A stretch of 64,000 bases of DNA from assembly GCA_020634375.1 (NCBI GenBank), contig JACKBX010000010.1, positions 242,904 through 306,903 on the forward strand, in the 5' to 3' direction. The position numbers were made by a program, and so were the translations under genes. The notes under the pieces were generated by a model, which saw only the letters and a program-made list of their open reading frames with translations, searched no databases and was not told the DNA's origin. This DNA comes from Ardenticatenaceae bacterium (GTDB taxonomy: Bacteria > Chloroflexota > Anaerolineae > Promineifilales > Promineifilaceae). How positions within the stretch are numbered: the first letter of the stretch is position 1; the number at the start of each line of letters is the position of its first letter. Below, piece after piece: positions 26,877-35,305 of the stretch.

Positions 26877-28127
26877 ATGAACACTTCAACCTCCCCTTTC
26901 AATCCCATTCCTCTACGCGCCCAATTCCCGGCGCTGCAAACAATGACAAACGGCCGTACCCCCATCTACTTCGACGGCCCCGGCGGAACCCAAGTCCCGC
27001 AGCGCGTCATCCAGGCCATGACACACGGGCTGACACACAACATGAGCAACGTCGGCGGCCCTTTCGCCGCCAGCCACCGCGCCAACGACACCGTAACCGC
27101 TGCCCGGCAAGCCGCCGCCGACCTGCTCAACGCCCGTCGCCCCGACGAAATCGTCTTCGGCCAAAACATGACCAGCCTCACCTTCAGCGTCAGCCGCGCC
27201 ATTGCCCGCACCTGGCAGGAAGGCGACAACATCATCCTCACCCGGCTCGATCATGACGCCAACATCTCCCCCTGGCTGCTGGCCGCCGCAGACAAAGGCG
27301 TCACCGTGCGCTGGCTAGACTTCGACCCCACCGACTGCACCCTGCGCCTCGACGCCCTGCCCGCCCTGCTCGACAGCCGCACCCGCCTGCTGGCAATCAC
27401 CCACGCCTCCAATGCCGTTGGCACCATTCCCAATGTGGCCCGCGCCGCGCAAATGGCCCACGCCGCCGGTGCGCTGGTTTATGTGGATGCGGTGCATTAC
27501 ACGCCGCACGGCCCCGTTGATGTGCAAGCGCTTGACTGTGATTTTCTCGTTTGCTCATCCTACAAATATTTTGGCCCGCACACCGGCGTTTTGTACGGTA
27601 AATATGATTTGTTGGATGACCTGATCGCCTACAAAGTGCGCCCTGCGCCATCCAAACCGGCGGGCAAGTGGGAAACGGGCACGCAAAGTTTTGAAAGTTT
27701 GACGGCCGTTACCGCTGCCATCAACTACCTCGCCGACATTGGCGGCGACCAACCCACCCGCCGCGCCCAACTGGTGCAGGCCATGACCCTCACCAGCCAG
27801 TACGAGATGGGCTTGAGCGATTATTTTCTGCGTGGGGCAACGGCCGTTCCCGGACTCCACATCTACGGCATCACCGATTTAGAGCGGCTGGACGAGCGCA
27901 CCCCCACCTTCGCCGTCAGCCTCGATGGCTACACCCCCGCCGAAGTCGCCGCCAAACTGGGCGAACAAGACATCTACGTCTGGCACGGTCACTACTACGC
28001 CATCGCCGTCATGGAGCGGCTGGGGCTGCTGGACAAAGGGGGCCTGGTTCGCATTGGCTTCGCCCACTACAACACCCGCGACGAAATTGACCAACTGCTG
28101 GCAGCGCTGCAAGAAATGGCGGCGTGA
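26877..28127 (+). CDS. Cysteine desulfurase-like protein (class V aminotransferase fold)
   Basis: About 416 residues from ATG 26877 (an upstream TTG at 26844 is really the -35 box). The fold-type I PLP features are clear: substrate/PLP loop YFDGPGGTQVP (N-terminal), H-A-S-N-A-V-G-T-I-P, D-A-V-H-Y-T-P-H, and the PLP lysine in C-S-S-Y-K-Y-F-G-P-H-T-G. The subfamily resembles 'VC1184-type' SufS-like proteins. Such enzymes use PLP to cleave cysteine or a related substrate; no suf/isc genes are adjacent, so the substrate is open. Codon use is distinctly GC-rich compared with the operon to its left. Confidence 0.85.
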   Translation: MNTSTSPFNPIPLRAQFPALQTMTNGRTPIYFDGPGGTQVPQRVIQAMTHGLTHNMSNVGGPFAASHRANDTVTAARQAAADLLNARRPDEIVFGQNMTSLTFSVSRAIARTWQEGDNIILTRLDHDANISPWLLAAADKGVTVRWLDFDPTDCTLRLDALPALLDSRTRLLAITHASNAVGTIPNVARAAQMAHAAGALVYVDAVHYTPHGPVDVQALDCDFLVCSSYKYFGPHTGVLYGKYDLLDDLIAYKVRPAPSKPAGKWETGTQSFESLTAVTAAINYLADIGGDQPTRRAQLVQAMTLTSQYEMGLSDYFLRGATAVPGLHIYGITDLERLDERTPTFAVSLDGYTPAEVAAKLGEQDIYVWHGHYYAIAVMERLGLLDKGGLVRIGFAHYNTRDEIDQLLAALQEMAA

Positions 28128-28192
28128 AACGTAAAACGTGAAACGTGACAACCCTCTTTTCACGTTTCACGCATCACGCTTCACGCTCTCTT
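28127..28192. repeat. Intergenic palindrome of CGTGAAA-type tandem words
   Basis: Arms made of repeats of ACGTGAA / TTCACGT (aaaacgtgaaacgtgac ... cacgtttcacgcatcacg) flank a short loop and fold into a long hairpin immediately after the desulfurase-like stop. The same words occur at 39470-39537 and 51651-51677. Probably a terminator-like or mobile hairpin element. Confidence 0.7.
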
Positions 28193-28206
28193 ATTATGAG
28201 AAGCGG

Positions 28207-28235
28207 TTGACACCCCTCGTTGTCTATGCCATAAT
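28207..28235 (+). promoter_or_regulatory. Sigma-70-type promoter for the hom leader
   Basis: TTGACA (28207-28212), 17-base spacer, CATAAT (28230-28235). The start would be near 28242, giving a leader of about 260 bases to homoserine dehydrogenase, with a peptide frame and a terminator within it. Confidence 0.75.
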
Positions 28236-28304
28236 GCCCTCATTATTTATTGATTCGCGGCACAAGCTGCACGGCCATCTTATACAAGAAAGGAGGTGGT
28301 GCTT

Positions 28305-28358
28305 ATGAGTAGTTATTTACCTAAACGCACCGTAGCGCCACCTCCGACAAAGAAGTAG
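28305..28358 (+). CDS. 17-residue leader peptide
   Basis: AAGGAGGT at 28290-28298, a consensus ribosome site, precedes ATG 28305. The frame encodes MSSYLPKRTVAPPPTKK and stops in the loop of a 13-bp hairpin. A terminator follows 18 bases later and homoserine dehydrogenase starts at 28500. The layout is that of a transcription attenuator, but the peptide has only two Thr and no Ile run, whereas classical thr leaders are Thr/Ile-rich. It does have a PPP run, which stalls ribosomes unless EF-P is present; the efp gene is 11 kb away. It could also be a small expressed peptide. Confidence 0.55.
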   Translation: MSSYLPKRTVAPPPTKK

Positions 28359-28370
28359 GCGCTACGGTGC
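28327..28370 (+). promoter_or_regulatory. 13-bp perfect inverted repeat within leader peptide
   Basis: GCACCGTAGCGCC (28327-28339) and GGCGCTACGGTGC (28358-28370) pair perfectly around an 18-base loop. The first arm overlaps the peptide codons for R-T-V-A-P; the stop codon sits at the second arm. A ribosome held on the P-P-P codons would keep the hairpin open. No pairing of either arm with the terminator stem is evident, so it does not look like a classical mutually exclusive attenuator. Confidence 0.6.
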
Positions 28371-28375
28371 AACCC

Positions 28376-28410
28376 AAAAGCCCTGTTTTCGGACAGGGCT
28401 TTTGTCTTTT
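28376..28410 (+). terminator. Rho-independent terminator in hom leader
   Basis: AAAAGCCCTG, 8-base loop, CAGGGCTTTT then GTCTTTT: a 10-bp stem with T-run, 90 bases upstream of homoserine dehydrogenase. Confidence 0.8.
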
Positions 28411-28416
28411 AAGAGG

Positions 28417-28484
28417 ATAGAGGATAGAGTGTAGAGTTAGAGATAGCGGCAAGACCAATCTCTAGCTTTACACTCTATCTTTTT
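28417..28484. repeat. Intergenic palindrome of AGAGATAG-type words
   Basis: Arms gatagagtgtagagttagag and ctctagctttacactctatc fold into a long hairpin with an adjoining TTTTTTT. It sits directly upstream of the homoserine dehydrogenase start. The same words recur at 39228-39284 and 42942-43007. Confidence 0.7.
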
Positions 28485-28499
28485 TTATCGGAGTACCTC

Positions 28500-29576
28500 A
28501 TGAAACGAATTCCTGTGATGCTTTTTGGGGCTGGCGGCGTGGGGCAGGCATTGTTACAGCAAATTGTCAACGGCCGTTCCACCACCGCCACCCGCAACAA
28601 CTGCCAACTCGACGTCATCTGCGTCGCCGATAGCAAAAGCTACGCCTGGGCCGCCGACGGCCTGACCGACCAGCAGCTACAAGCCATTGTCTCCGCCAAA
28701 CAGCAGGGGCAGCCGGTCAATGCCGCCAACCCGGAACGGCCGTCCGACCTGCAACTGCTAGAAACGGCCGTCACCGCCCGCCCGCAAAACCTCATCCTCG
28801 TAGACGTGACCGCCGCCGCAGGGATGGAGCCGCTGCTCGACACCGCCCTGGCGCAAGGCCACCGCGTCGTTCTCGCCAACAAAAAGCCCCTGGCCGGCCC
28901 TTGGGCGACGGCACAAACCTACTTCCACCACCTCCGCCTGCGCCACGAATCCACCGTTGGCGGCGGGCAGCCCGTCATCGCCACGCTGCGCTACTTGCTG
29001 GATGTGAACGACCCCATCCACGAAATCAGCGGCCAACTCAGCGGCTCATTGGGCTACATTTGCAGCCAGTTGGATGGCGGCACGCCCTTCTCAGAAGCCA
29101 TCGCCTCCGCCAAAGCGCTAGGCTACACGGAACCCGACCCCCGCGATGACCTCGGCGGGCAAGACGTGATGCGCAAAATTCTCATTTTGGGGCGCATGGC
29201 TGGCTGGCCGTTGGAAGCGGCCGACCTCAAACTGGAATCGCTCTATCCGGCGGCGATGGCCGACCTCTCTGTGCCAGACTTTATGGCACGGTTGGGGGAA
29301 TTGGATGAGACGATGGGGGAGAGGGTGGCAACGGCCGTTACCCACCAACAAGTCCTGCGTTACGTCGCCCACGTTTCCGCCGAGGGCGGCTCTGTCAGCT
29401 TGCAAGCCCTGCCCGCCGCCAGTCCCCTCGCCAACATGAAATACATCAGCTTCCGCAGCGCCCTCTACGACGACGAACCTCTCCTCATCGGTGGCAAAGG
29501 CGCGGGCGTGCACATGACCGCTGCCGGCGTCCTCGGCGACATCCTCGACCTGGTACGCGAGACAACCAGTGAATAG
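28500..29576 (+). CDS. hom: Homoserine dehydrogenase
   Basis: 358 residues with the NAD(P)-binding GAGGVGQ (10-16), V-D-V-T-A-A-A-G near 98-105, and the catalytic region around G-T-L... replaced by the family equivalents S-T-V-G-G-G-Q-P-V-I and G-Q-L-S-G-S-L-G-Y-I-C (about 150-185). The T-E-P-D-P-R-D-D-L-G-G-Q-D motif (about 208-220) matches the substrate-binding segment. It reduces aspartate semialdehyde to homoserine in the Thr/Met pathway. No ACT domain is present. A GGAG precedes the ATG at 28500. Its leader carries a peptide and a terminator, suggesting transcription attenuation. Confidence 0.85.
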   Translation: MKRIPVMLFGAGGVGQALLQQIVNGRSTTATRNNCQLDVICVADSKSYAWAADGLTDQQLQAIVSAKQQGQPVNAANPERPSDLQLLETAVTARPQNLILVDVTAAAGMEPLLDTALAQGHRVVLANKKPLAGPWATAQTYFHHLRLRHESTVGGGQPVIATLRYLLDVNDPIHEISGQLSGSLGYICSQLDGGTPFSEAIASAKALGYTEPDPRDDLGGQDVMRKILILGRMAGWPLEAADLKLESLYPAAMADLSVPDFMARLGELDETMGERVATAVTHQQVLRYVAHVSAEGGSVSLQALPAASPLANMKYISFRSALYDDEPLLIGGKGAGVHMTAAGVLGDILDLVRETTSE

Positions 29577-29646
29577 TAATCAGTAGTCAGTCAACAGTAA
29601 TCAGTAAGTAGGTCACTGACCACTGATTACTGATTACTGACCACTG
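29572..29646. repeat. Intergenic palindrome of CAGTAAT-type words
   Basis: Arms built of AATCAGTA / TACTGATT heptamer-like units (aatcagtagtcagt ... actgattactgatt) pair around a short loop between hom and the convergent 99-residue gene. A related element is at 35034-35094, and a degenerate one follows efp at 40144-40180. Confidence 0.7.
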
Positions 29647-29933
29647 TTAAACTCCGCTTCGGTCACATACGTGCCCCCGCTCAACTCTGCGTTGGTCACG
29701 TTGTAACTGCGATCAAAATGCACCACTGTTTCCATACGGCGGAAGCAGCGATTGTCCACAATCGTTTTGTGCCATTCATAACCGTCGTCTGTGCTGTTTA
29801 AGTCGTGCTGCCTATCAGCCCGTACTTTGACGATTGTGCCGCAATTATCACAACGCACATAAAAATAAATGCCGTACTTGTCTACATACTCTCTCGGCTC
29901 TCCGCCGCCAAATAGTTTTTTCAAAAAACCCAT
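29634..29933 (-). CDS. Conserved-looking small protein, unknown function
   Basis: 99 residues: GFLKKLFGGGEPREYVDKYGIYFYVRCDNCGTIVKVRADRQHDLNS... with one C-x2-C pair (CDNC), too few Cys to call a complete zinc ribbon. A GGGxxKxxFGG-type N-terminus with amphipathic lysines suggests membrane-surface contact. It has AAAGAGGTAAT upstream of the ATG. It ends inside a palindromic repeat, so the last dozen residues may derive from that element. Family unknown to me. Confidence 0.6.
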   Translation of the reverse strand: MGFLKKLFGGGEPREYVDKYGIYFYVRCDNCGTIVKVRADRQHDLNSTDDGYEWHKTIVDNRCFRRMETVVHFDRSYNVTNAELSGGTYVTEAEFNSGQ

Positions 29934-30054
29934 AATTACCTCTTTGGGGAATAAACACTCAGCTAACTACCTATCGTAAATCTATACCACGATTATATGC
30001 CAGCTTTTGCGTAATTTACACGCGGCGGCGCTTCCCGCCCTCAGGGAATCATGC

Positions 30055-30066
30055 TAGACTAAACGC
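30055..30066 (+). promoter_or_regulatory. -10 element giving a leaderless mRNA
   Basis: TAGACT (30055-30060) is followed by six bases and ATG 30067, so the predicted start falls on the A of the ATG. No clear -35 is present (TTCCCG at the expected place). Confidence 0.45.
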
Positions 30067-33000
30067 ATGGCAAGTACCGGTACAGAATTTTGGGCGGCGC
30101 TAGAGCAAGCTGTTGACCCCGCTACCTATAAACCTCAGCGGCGGCCGTCCATCGTTGTCAGCCGCCTGGAACACCGCGACGAACCCTACTACATCCTTAA
30201 ACAACCGCAAATCAAAAGCTACCTGCGCCTCTCCGAAGAAGATTATGCCCTGTGGTGGCAAATGGATGGCACGCACGCCATCAAAGACCTGCTCTTCTAC
30301 AGCCTGCGCCGTTACCACTCCCTACCCATTGGCCGCCTTAATGGACTGGTCACTGATTTACGACAGGATCATTTTCTGCAAGATACGCCTACCAATATTT
30401 ATGAGCAGATAAATGAACAACTGGCAGCACGAAACCCCGCCAGCCGCGGGCGTCGCCTGCTTAACGCCTTCTTGCACACAGAAATCAGCGTGGACGGATT
30501 GGATGATGCCTTCACCCACCTTTACAATCGGCTTCGTGGGTTATTTGCCGTGCCGGTACAGTTGCTGCTTTTTTTGCTTATCGTTGTGGGCAGCTACCTC
30601 TTTGGGCGGCTGGTGTTGGCGCAGACCTTTGCTCTTTCGCAAAATGGCGTGTTCAGCTTCGCCAGCATTTTGATTGCCAATCTGCTGGTGATTGGCGTGC
30701 ATGAAATGGGGCACGGGCTGGCAACCAAGCATTTCAAACGGGAGTTGAATCGGGGCGGGTTTTTGTTGTATTGGGGGATGCCCGCTTTTTTTGTGGATAC
30801 GCGGGACATTTGGCTGTCGCCGCGTTGGGCGCGGGTGGCCGTGTCTTGGGCTGGCCCGCATACGGGGCTGCTCATTGGTAGCGCCGCCGGGTTTGCCCTC
30901 ACCTTCATTGGCCTTTATGTCCCCGGCGCTGATGGCTCGGTATGGGCGGGGTTCATTTATCAGATGGGTTTCCTCGCTTTTCTTAGTGTGGTTATCAACC
31001 TCAACCCCCTGTTGGAATTGGATGGCTATTTTATTTTGATGGATGCGCTGGAGCTGCCTAATCTGCGGGCGCGAGCGTTTGATTTTTGGCGCAAAACTGT
31101 GCCAGCACAGTGGCGGGAACGGAAACGGCCGTTTCCCCCCCTGCACACCCTCTCCCGACAAGAACGTTTCTTCGCCCTTTTTGGTGGATTGGCCCTCCTT
31201 TACTCCGCCTATGCCTTGTGGCTGGCCCTCTATTTCTGGCACACACGGCTGATTCCCTTTGTACGCAATTTGTGGGGTGCGTATGGCATGTGGGGGCAGG
31301 CGCTTGTGTTGGTGGGAACGGCCGTGCTTCTCATTCCCGCCGTTTACTATCTACTCAGCTACAGTTGGAGCCGCGTCCGCAGCGCTCTGGAATGGCTTGC
31401 CCGTCGCGATCTCTTGGCCCGCGCCGATGTGCTGGCCCTGCTCACTGGCCTGCCCTTGCTCATCGGCATCCCCCTCCTCCTCTTGTGGCTGCAAACCCTG
31501 TCCAATTCTGGTCTCGCTCTCCAGCTCATGATGTGGACGCTGCATCTTGCCGCCATTGTTGCGCTCATCGGCGTTGCCCGCCAGCTTCCCGGCTCTCGCT
31601 TCCAGTGGGCTTTGTGGACACTTGTCGCCGCGCCCGTTGGCCTGACGATTACCTGGTTTTTCAGGGGAAGTTGGGGCGAAGAGGTGGGGGTGTTCGTAAC
31701 GGCCGTTAGCATACTCGGCACAGGCATCATTGCTGGATTCACAGTTTGGCCGCATACACTCAGTTGGGCTGACCGCCTGCTCATGGCCTTCACATTCCTG
31801 CTTGGTCTGGGTTACACCGTCCTCACCTACCTGCTCAGCAGCGGACAATGGCTCCTTAGCGGCCTCACCCTATTTGCCATTTTCCCCGGCCTCATCTTCA
31901 TGACCCCCCTGATCATCAATTTTACCCGTTCCCGATTTGCCCTCCCTTGGATACTGCTGCTGTTTAGCATCCTGGCCATTCCCTGGCTCAAATTTTATCC
32001 CACGCTGCACTTACCTGTAATTATCCTCTGGCTCTACGCCAGCGTACTATATTTGCTATTAGGCAGCCTGGCCCAATTCACTCGCCAAGAAGAAACCCTG
32101 GCCGAAACAGGTGCATTTAGCGAACGAGAACGATTGGTGAATGCCTTCAACCATTTCATGCAAGCCATATTTCTCAGTTATGAAGCTATTTTTGGCGGGC
32201 GGCGGCTTGGTGAAATTCAGTTACAAATGGTCGCACTCGGCCCCATAGACCCCGACGCCACCATTTTCAACATCGCACAAAAAATTCAACAAGTGCTGCT
32301 GCTGGCCGTAGATAGACTGGATGATCTCGCAGGCACACCCTTCACGCGGCAAGCGGGACAAGCCGCCTACGATAGTTTGCCCTGGCTAGAAGCAGAAACC
32401 CTGGCACGACACGTTTTAGCCGAGTTGGAATGGGGCACACAGTTAGCTCAGGGCTTTATCGTGGCCCGCGACCGCCGTATGCAGATCGTTCGTCAGGCGG
32501 ACATTTTTGCCGGGTTTGATCAGACCGATATTGACGAAGTGATGCAAGTCATTGAAACTCGCGAATTCCGCGAAGGTGCTCTTATTGCCCGTGCGCAAGA
32601 TGACGCAAGCCATTTCTTCCTGGTTGAATCGGGCGAGGTTGGCGTATTTCATGGAGGTGTACAGATGGCCTCTATCAATATTGGCGGTTACTTTGGCACA
32701 ATGGCGCTGCTGGACAGCGGCAGCTACATGGCTACGTACCGCGCCTTATCGCCAGTGCAAACCCTTGCCATCCACCGCAAACGCTTTGATCCACTACTGC
32801 GTGCAGACACAACATTAGCGCAGCAAGTGAATTCCGGTGCGCAGGCGCGACAGTTATTGAAGAAAATGCCGTTGTTTAGCAGCCTCAGCCCACAGCAATT
32901 GGCAGCAATCGACGCCCGCTTACGGCGTAAAACAGTAACAGCAGACACAGCGATTGTGCGGCAAGGCCAGCCGCGCTCCGATCTGTTTATTGTAGCCGAG

Positions 33001-33279
33001 GGATTGGTAGAGGTGCTAGTTGGAGATGGCGCGACCGACATTGTTGTCGGCGAGTTAGGGCCAGGCGAGCATTTTGGTGAGTATGCACTGTTTGCAGACA
33101 CGCCTTACCAAGCAACCTATCGTGCCAAGCAAGATTCAACGCTTTTGCTGCTGGATGAAGCGCGGTTTGATGAGTTAGTAGCTGGATATGCAGATATACT
33201 GCATTATGTGGAGCAAATTGGAAGCGGCCGTCTCTTTGCCACACGCCGCAGATTGGGATTGAGTGCCATGCTGTCGTAG
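30067..33279 (+). CDS. PqqD-like / M50 intramembrane metallopeptidase / double cNMP-binding fusion
   Basis: 1070 residues. Residues about 25-110 look like a PqqD-type peptide-binding module (YYILKQPQIKSYLRLSEEDYALWWQMDGTHAIKDL). A multi-spanning region follows with the zinc motif HEMGH (212-216) and the third-ligand motif NPLLELDG (313-320) of M50 site-2 proteases. More membrane segments run to about 690. Two cyclic-nucleotide-binding domains close the protein (about 812-915 and 933-1045), each with the phosphate-binding GGYFGTMAL- or GEHFGEYALF-type cassette. This suggests a membrane protease whose activity is gated by cyclic nucleotides, in RiPP-type or signalling contexts. No precursor peptide is adjacent. 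The start is leaderless. Confidence 0.85.
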   Translation: MASTGTEFWAALEQAVDPATYKPQRRPSIVVSRLEHRDEPYYILKQPQIKSYLRLSEEDYALWWQMDGTHAIKDLLFYSLRRYHSLPIGRLNGLVTDLRQDHFLQDTPTNIYEQINEQLAARNPASRGRRLLNAFLHTEISVDGLDDAFTHLYNRLRGLFAVPVQLLLFLLIVVGSYLFGRLVLAQTFALSQNGVFSFASILIANLLVIGVHEMGHGLATKHFKRELNRGGFLLYWGMPAFFVDTRDIWLSPRWARVAVSWAGPHTGLLIGSAAGFALTFIGLYVPGADGSVWAGFIYQMGFLAFLSVVINLNPLLELDGYFILMDALELPNLRARAFDFWRKTVPAQWRERKRPFPPLHTLSRQERFFALFGGLALLYSAYALWLALYFWHTRLIPFVRNLWGAYGMWGQALVLVGTAVLLIPAVYYLLSYSWSRVRSALEWLARRDLLARADVLALLTGLPLLIGIPLLLLWLQTLSNSGLALQLMMWTLHLAAIVALIGVARQLPGSRFQWALWTLVAAPVGLTITWFFRGSWGEEVGVFVTAVSILGTGIIAGFTVWPHTLSWADRLLMAFTFLLGLGYTVLTYLLSSGQWLLSGLTLFAIFPGLIFMTPLIINFTRSRFALPWILLLFSILAIPWLKFYPTLHLPVIILWLYASVLYLLLGSLAQFTRQEETLAETGAFSERERLVNAFNHFMQAIFLSYEAIFGGRRLGEIQLQMVALGPIDPDATIFNIAQKIQQVLLLAVDRLDDLAGTPFTRQAGQAAYDSLPWLEAETLARHVLAELEWGTQLAQGFIVARDRRMQIVRQADIFAGFDQTDIDEVMQVIETREFREGALIARAQDDASHFFLVESGEVGVFHGGVQMASINIGGYFGTMALLDSGSYMATYRALSPVQTLAIHRKRFDPLLRADTTLAQQVNSGAQARQLLKKMPLFSSLSPQQLAAIDARLRRKTVTADTAIVRQGQPRSDLFIVAEGLVEVLVGDGATDIVVGELGPGEHFGEYALFADTPYQATYRAKQDSTLLLLDEARFDELVAGYADILHYVEQIGSGRLFATRRRLGLSAMLS

Positions 33280-33329
33280 TTCGACCTTGTGCGTATATAA
33301 CCTGAGTTCGGAATTAGATGAGAACCAGC

Positions 33330-33620
33330 AAACAAGCCAAATCGCCATCATGCAAGTTTAAGGCTAGCCTTTTAGGGCTATATGTGCAAGCAAGTAATCA
33401 CGCTAACATGAAATTTATCGGCACCAAAGTGTCGGGGTATGTGCAATCTGCGAGATGCTCTGGAGTTGATCATCTATTGTCTCAGTAATGGCTTGCTTGT
33501 GTAAAAGTGTTTGTCCATTAGTGACAACGGGCGATTCTTCATGTTCTTACGCAGGTTTGTGATAAGCTGAACATCTTGCACGAAAAACTGGTTAGCAAGG
33601 GGCAATGAAATGTAGTCTAC
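33330..33620 (-). pseudogene. IS982-type transposase remnant
   Basis: Minus-strand translation from about 33614 gives DYISLPLANQF..., QLITNLRKNMKNRPLSLMDK and, after a frame change, ETIDDQLQSISQIAHT, in the order of the C-terminal part of IS982-family transposases. The sequence then decays with stops and frameshifts (NFMLA...LLA...PKRLALNL). There is no intact frame and no visible inverted repeat; this is a fragment only. Confidence 0.6.
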
Positions 33621-33628
33621 CGTAATTG

Positions 33629-33817
33629 CTAATTGGCGAACGTCCGAGTTGCCCAGAGAGCAACTAGAGAAGCCATTACTTTGATGTAAAATCCTTCATT
33701 TGTCCGTGCCTGCAAATAATTGATACTCATACTTTCCAATTGATCGTTGTCGGCCTTCCCAGCCAAAATTTTACAGCCCTCAAGCAATTCGTATGATAGT
33801 TCGTAAATCGGTGTCAA
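33629..33817 (-). other. Short unassigned frame in decayed region
   Basis: A 62-residue frame without recognised motif (…LEGCKILAGKADNDQLESMSINYLQARTN…), adjacent to the IS982-type remnant and to a shattered CoA-transferase. It lacks a ribosome site and is probably debris. Apart from this and the remnant at 33330-33620, I see nothing coding in 33280-33848. Confidence 0.25.
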
Positions 33818-33847
33818 TTCATGTAGACCACTTGAAACGAGAAATGT

Positions 33848-35026
33848 TCAAACAAACATCCTGCTATCCCGCATTCTCTGTACATCATCCTGAGTGTAGC
33901 CAATCTCGGCCAAAACCTCGTTGGTGTGTGCGCCAAGAGGAGCGCCGATGTGGTGGTATTGGGGCTGGGCATTGGAGAATTTGAAGGGGTTGGCAATTTG
34001 CGGTTGGGTGGAGCCATCAGGCTTGGGAACATTTGCTACCATGTTCCGCGCCTGCACTTGAGGATGCTGCAAGGCTTCGGGCACGGTCAGTACCGGTTCC
34101 ACGCAGACATCGAGCGGGTCGAAAACGGCCGTCCACTCTCTCAACGTCTTCTGCTTCATCACCGCCCGCACTTCCCCTTCACCTGCTGCTGGATGGCCCA
34201 ATCGGGCTGCAAGCCAGGCCAACCAGGTCAGGGCGACCAATGGCGGCACAAAAAGCCCTGCCAGAATTTGGGTTCAGACTGCCAACGGAAAGGAAACGGC
34301 CGTCCCGCGTTTCATAATAATCATACACCCGCCTCCATTCAGCGGCATCCCCTCCCGCTGCGGCGTTTCGCCACCCACCAGATGCTGGCTGGCAGGTGTG
34401 CCTGCCACACCAGGGCCATGTCCAACATGCTCACGTCTACCACTTGCCCTTCGCCTGTGTTGGCGCGGTGAATAACGGCAACGTCAGAATACCCATAATC
34501 GCGCCAAACGACCCGCCGCCCATATCCGCCACCTGCGCCCAACGCCACCGGCCCACAGGTGCGATGACCGGTATAACTCATGATGCCCGACAAAGCCATG
34601 ATATTGTTATCGTGCCCGGCGTGGTCTTTGTACGGGCCAGTCTGCCCAAACCCGGTGATGGCGCAAACGATGAGGCGCGGTTGACGGCACGCAGCGTGGC
34701 ATAATCAATGCCCAATCGTTCCATCACCCCAGGGCGAAACTGCTCCAGCACAATGTCGTAGCCGCCACCGTCCGCAGCGACCAGCCGCTTCACCACGTCC
34801 GCTGCGCCGGGCTGCTTCAAATCCAGGGCCAGCGAGCGTTTTGTTGCGATTCAGTACAGCGTGCCAGGCAGAGTGTCGCCGTCAAAGGGGCATGGCGCGG
34901 ACCATATCCGGGCGGCCGGGCGCCTACGCGCAGGACATCAGCGCCCAAATCGGCCAGCAGCATCGTGGCAAGGGCCGGGCAAGAGGGTGGAAAAATCGAG
35001 GATTTTGAGGAGGAGAGGGTTGGTTC
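33848..35026 (-). pseudogene. Shattered family III (CaiB/BaiF-type) CoA-transferase gene
   Basis: Fragments of one protein lie in order on the minus strand but in different frames. ATG near 35026 then ILDFSTLLPGP and ATMLLADLGADVLRV; 34820-34578 LKQPGAADVVKRLVAADGG...LEQFRPGVMERLGIDYATL; 34599-34339 GIMSYTGHRTCGPVALGAG...GEGQVVDVSMLDMAL; and 34249-33848, the C-terminal domain (VFDPLDVCVEPVLTVPEALQHPQVQARNMV). At least four frameshifts separate them. The intact enzyme would transfer CoA between carboxylic acids. It retains two ACGGCCGT octamers, so it is an old resident gene rather than mobile DNA. Confidence 0.85.
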
Positions 35027-35033
35027 ATGGGAA

Positions 35034-35094
35034 TTAGTAATCAGTAGGTCAGTGGTCAGTAATCAGTAGAGCAAGTGACTGAATACTGATCACT
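35034..35094. repeat. Intergenic palindrome of CAGTAAT-type words
   Basis: AATTAGTAATCAGTAGGTCAGT ... ACTGAATACTGATCACT, same family as 29572-29646. It directly abuts the left end of the IS1-family element, so it may have been the insertion target. Confidence 0.65.
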
Positions 35095-35116
35095 GGTAGT
35101 GGTCAGGTAGTAAGTG

Positions 35117-35305
35117 ATGGCTAAACTTGATAGCATGATCCAAGAAACAATCACCTATCGCTGTCGCGTCTGTGACAGCAGCAACATTGTCAAGAATGGC
35201 ACCAATCGCTGCGGCAATCAGCAGTATTGGTGCAAAGATTGTGGCGCACGACGTGTTTTGCGGCCAAAGCACCATCCGTCATCCGAAAAAAAGAAACCGC
35301 ACTGA
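35117..35305 (+). CDS. insA: IS1-family InsA-like protein
   Basis: About 62 residues: a zinc-finger-like C-R-V-C-D-S-S...C-G-N-Q-Q-Y-W-C-K-D-C-G-A motif, as in InsA of IS1, which binds the element ends. It ends at TGA after an A-rich stretch. Translation would slip -1 on the A run (CGAAAAAAAGAAA) to fuse with InsB. A frame start at GTG 35114 is possible. Confidence 0.8.
   Translation: MAKLDSMIQETITYRCRVCDSSNIVKNGTNRCGNQQYWCKDCGARRVLRPKHHPSSEKKKPH

Noticed and set aside
28207..28500. T-box riboswitch upstream of hom
   Set aside because: The conserved T-box sequence (AGGGTGGNACCGCG-type) and a specifier loop are absent; only GGAGGTGG is similar.
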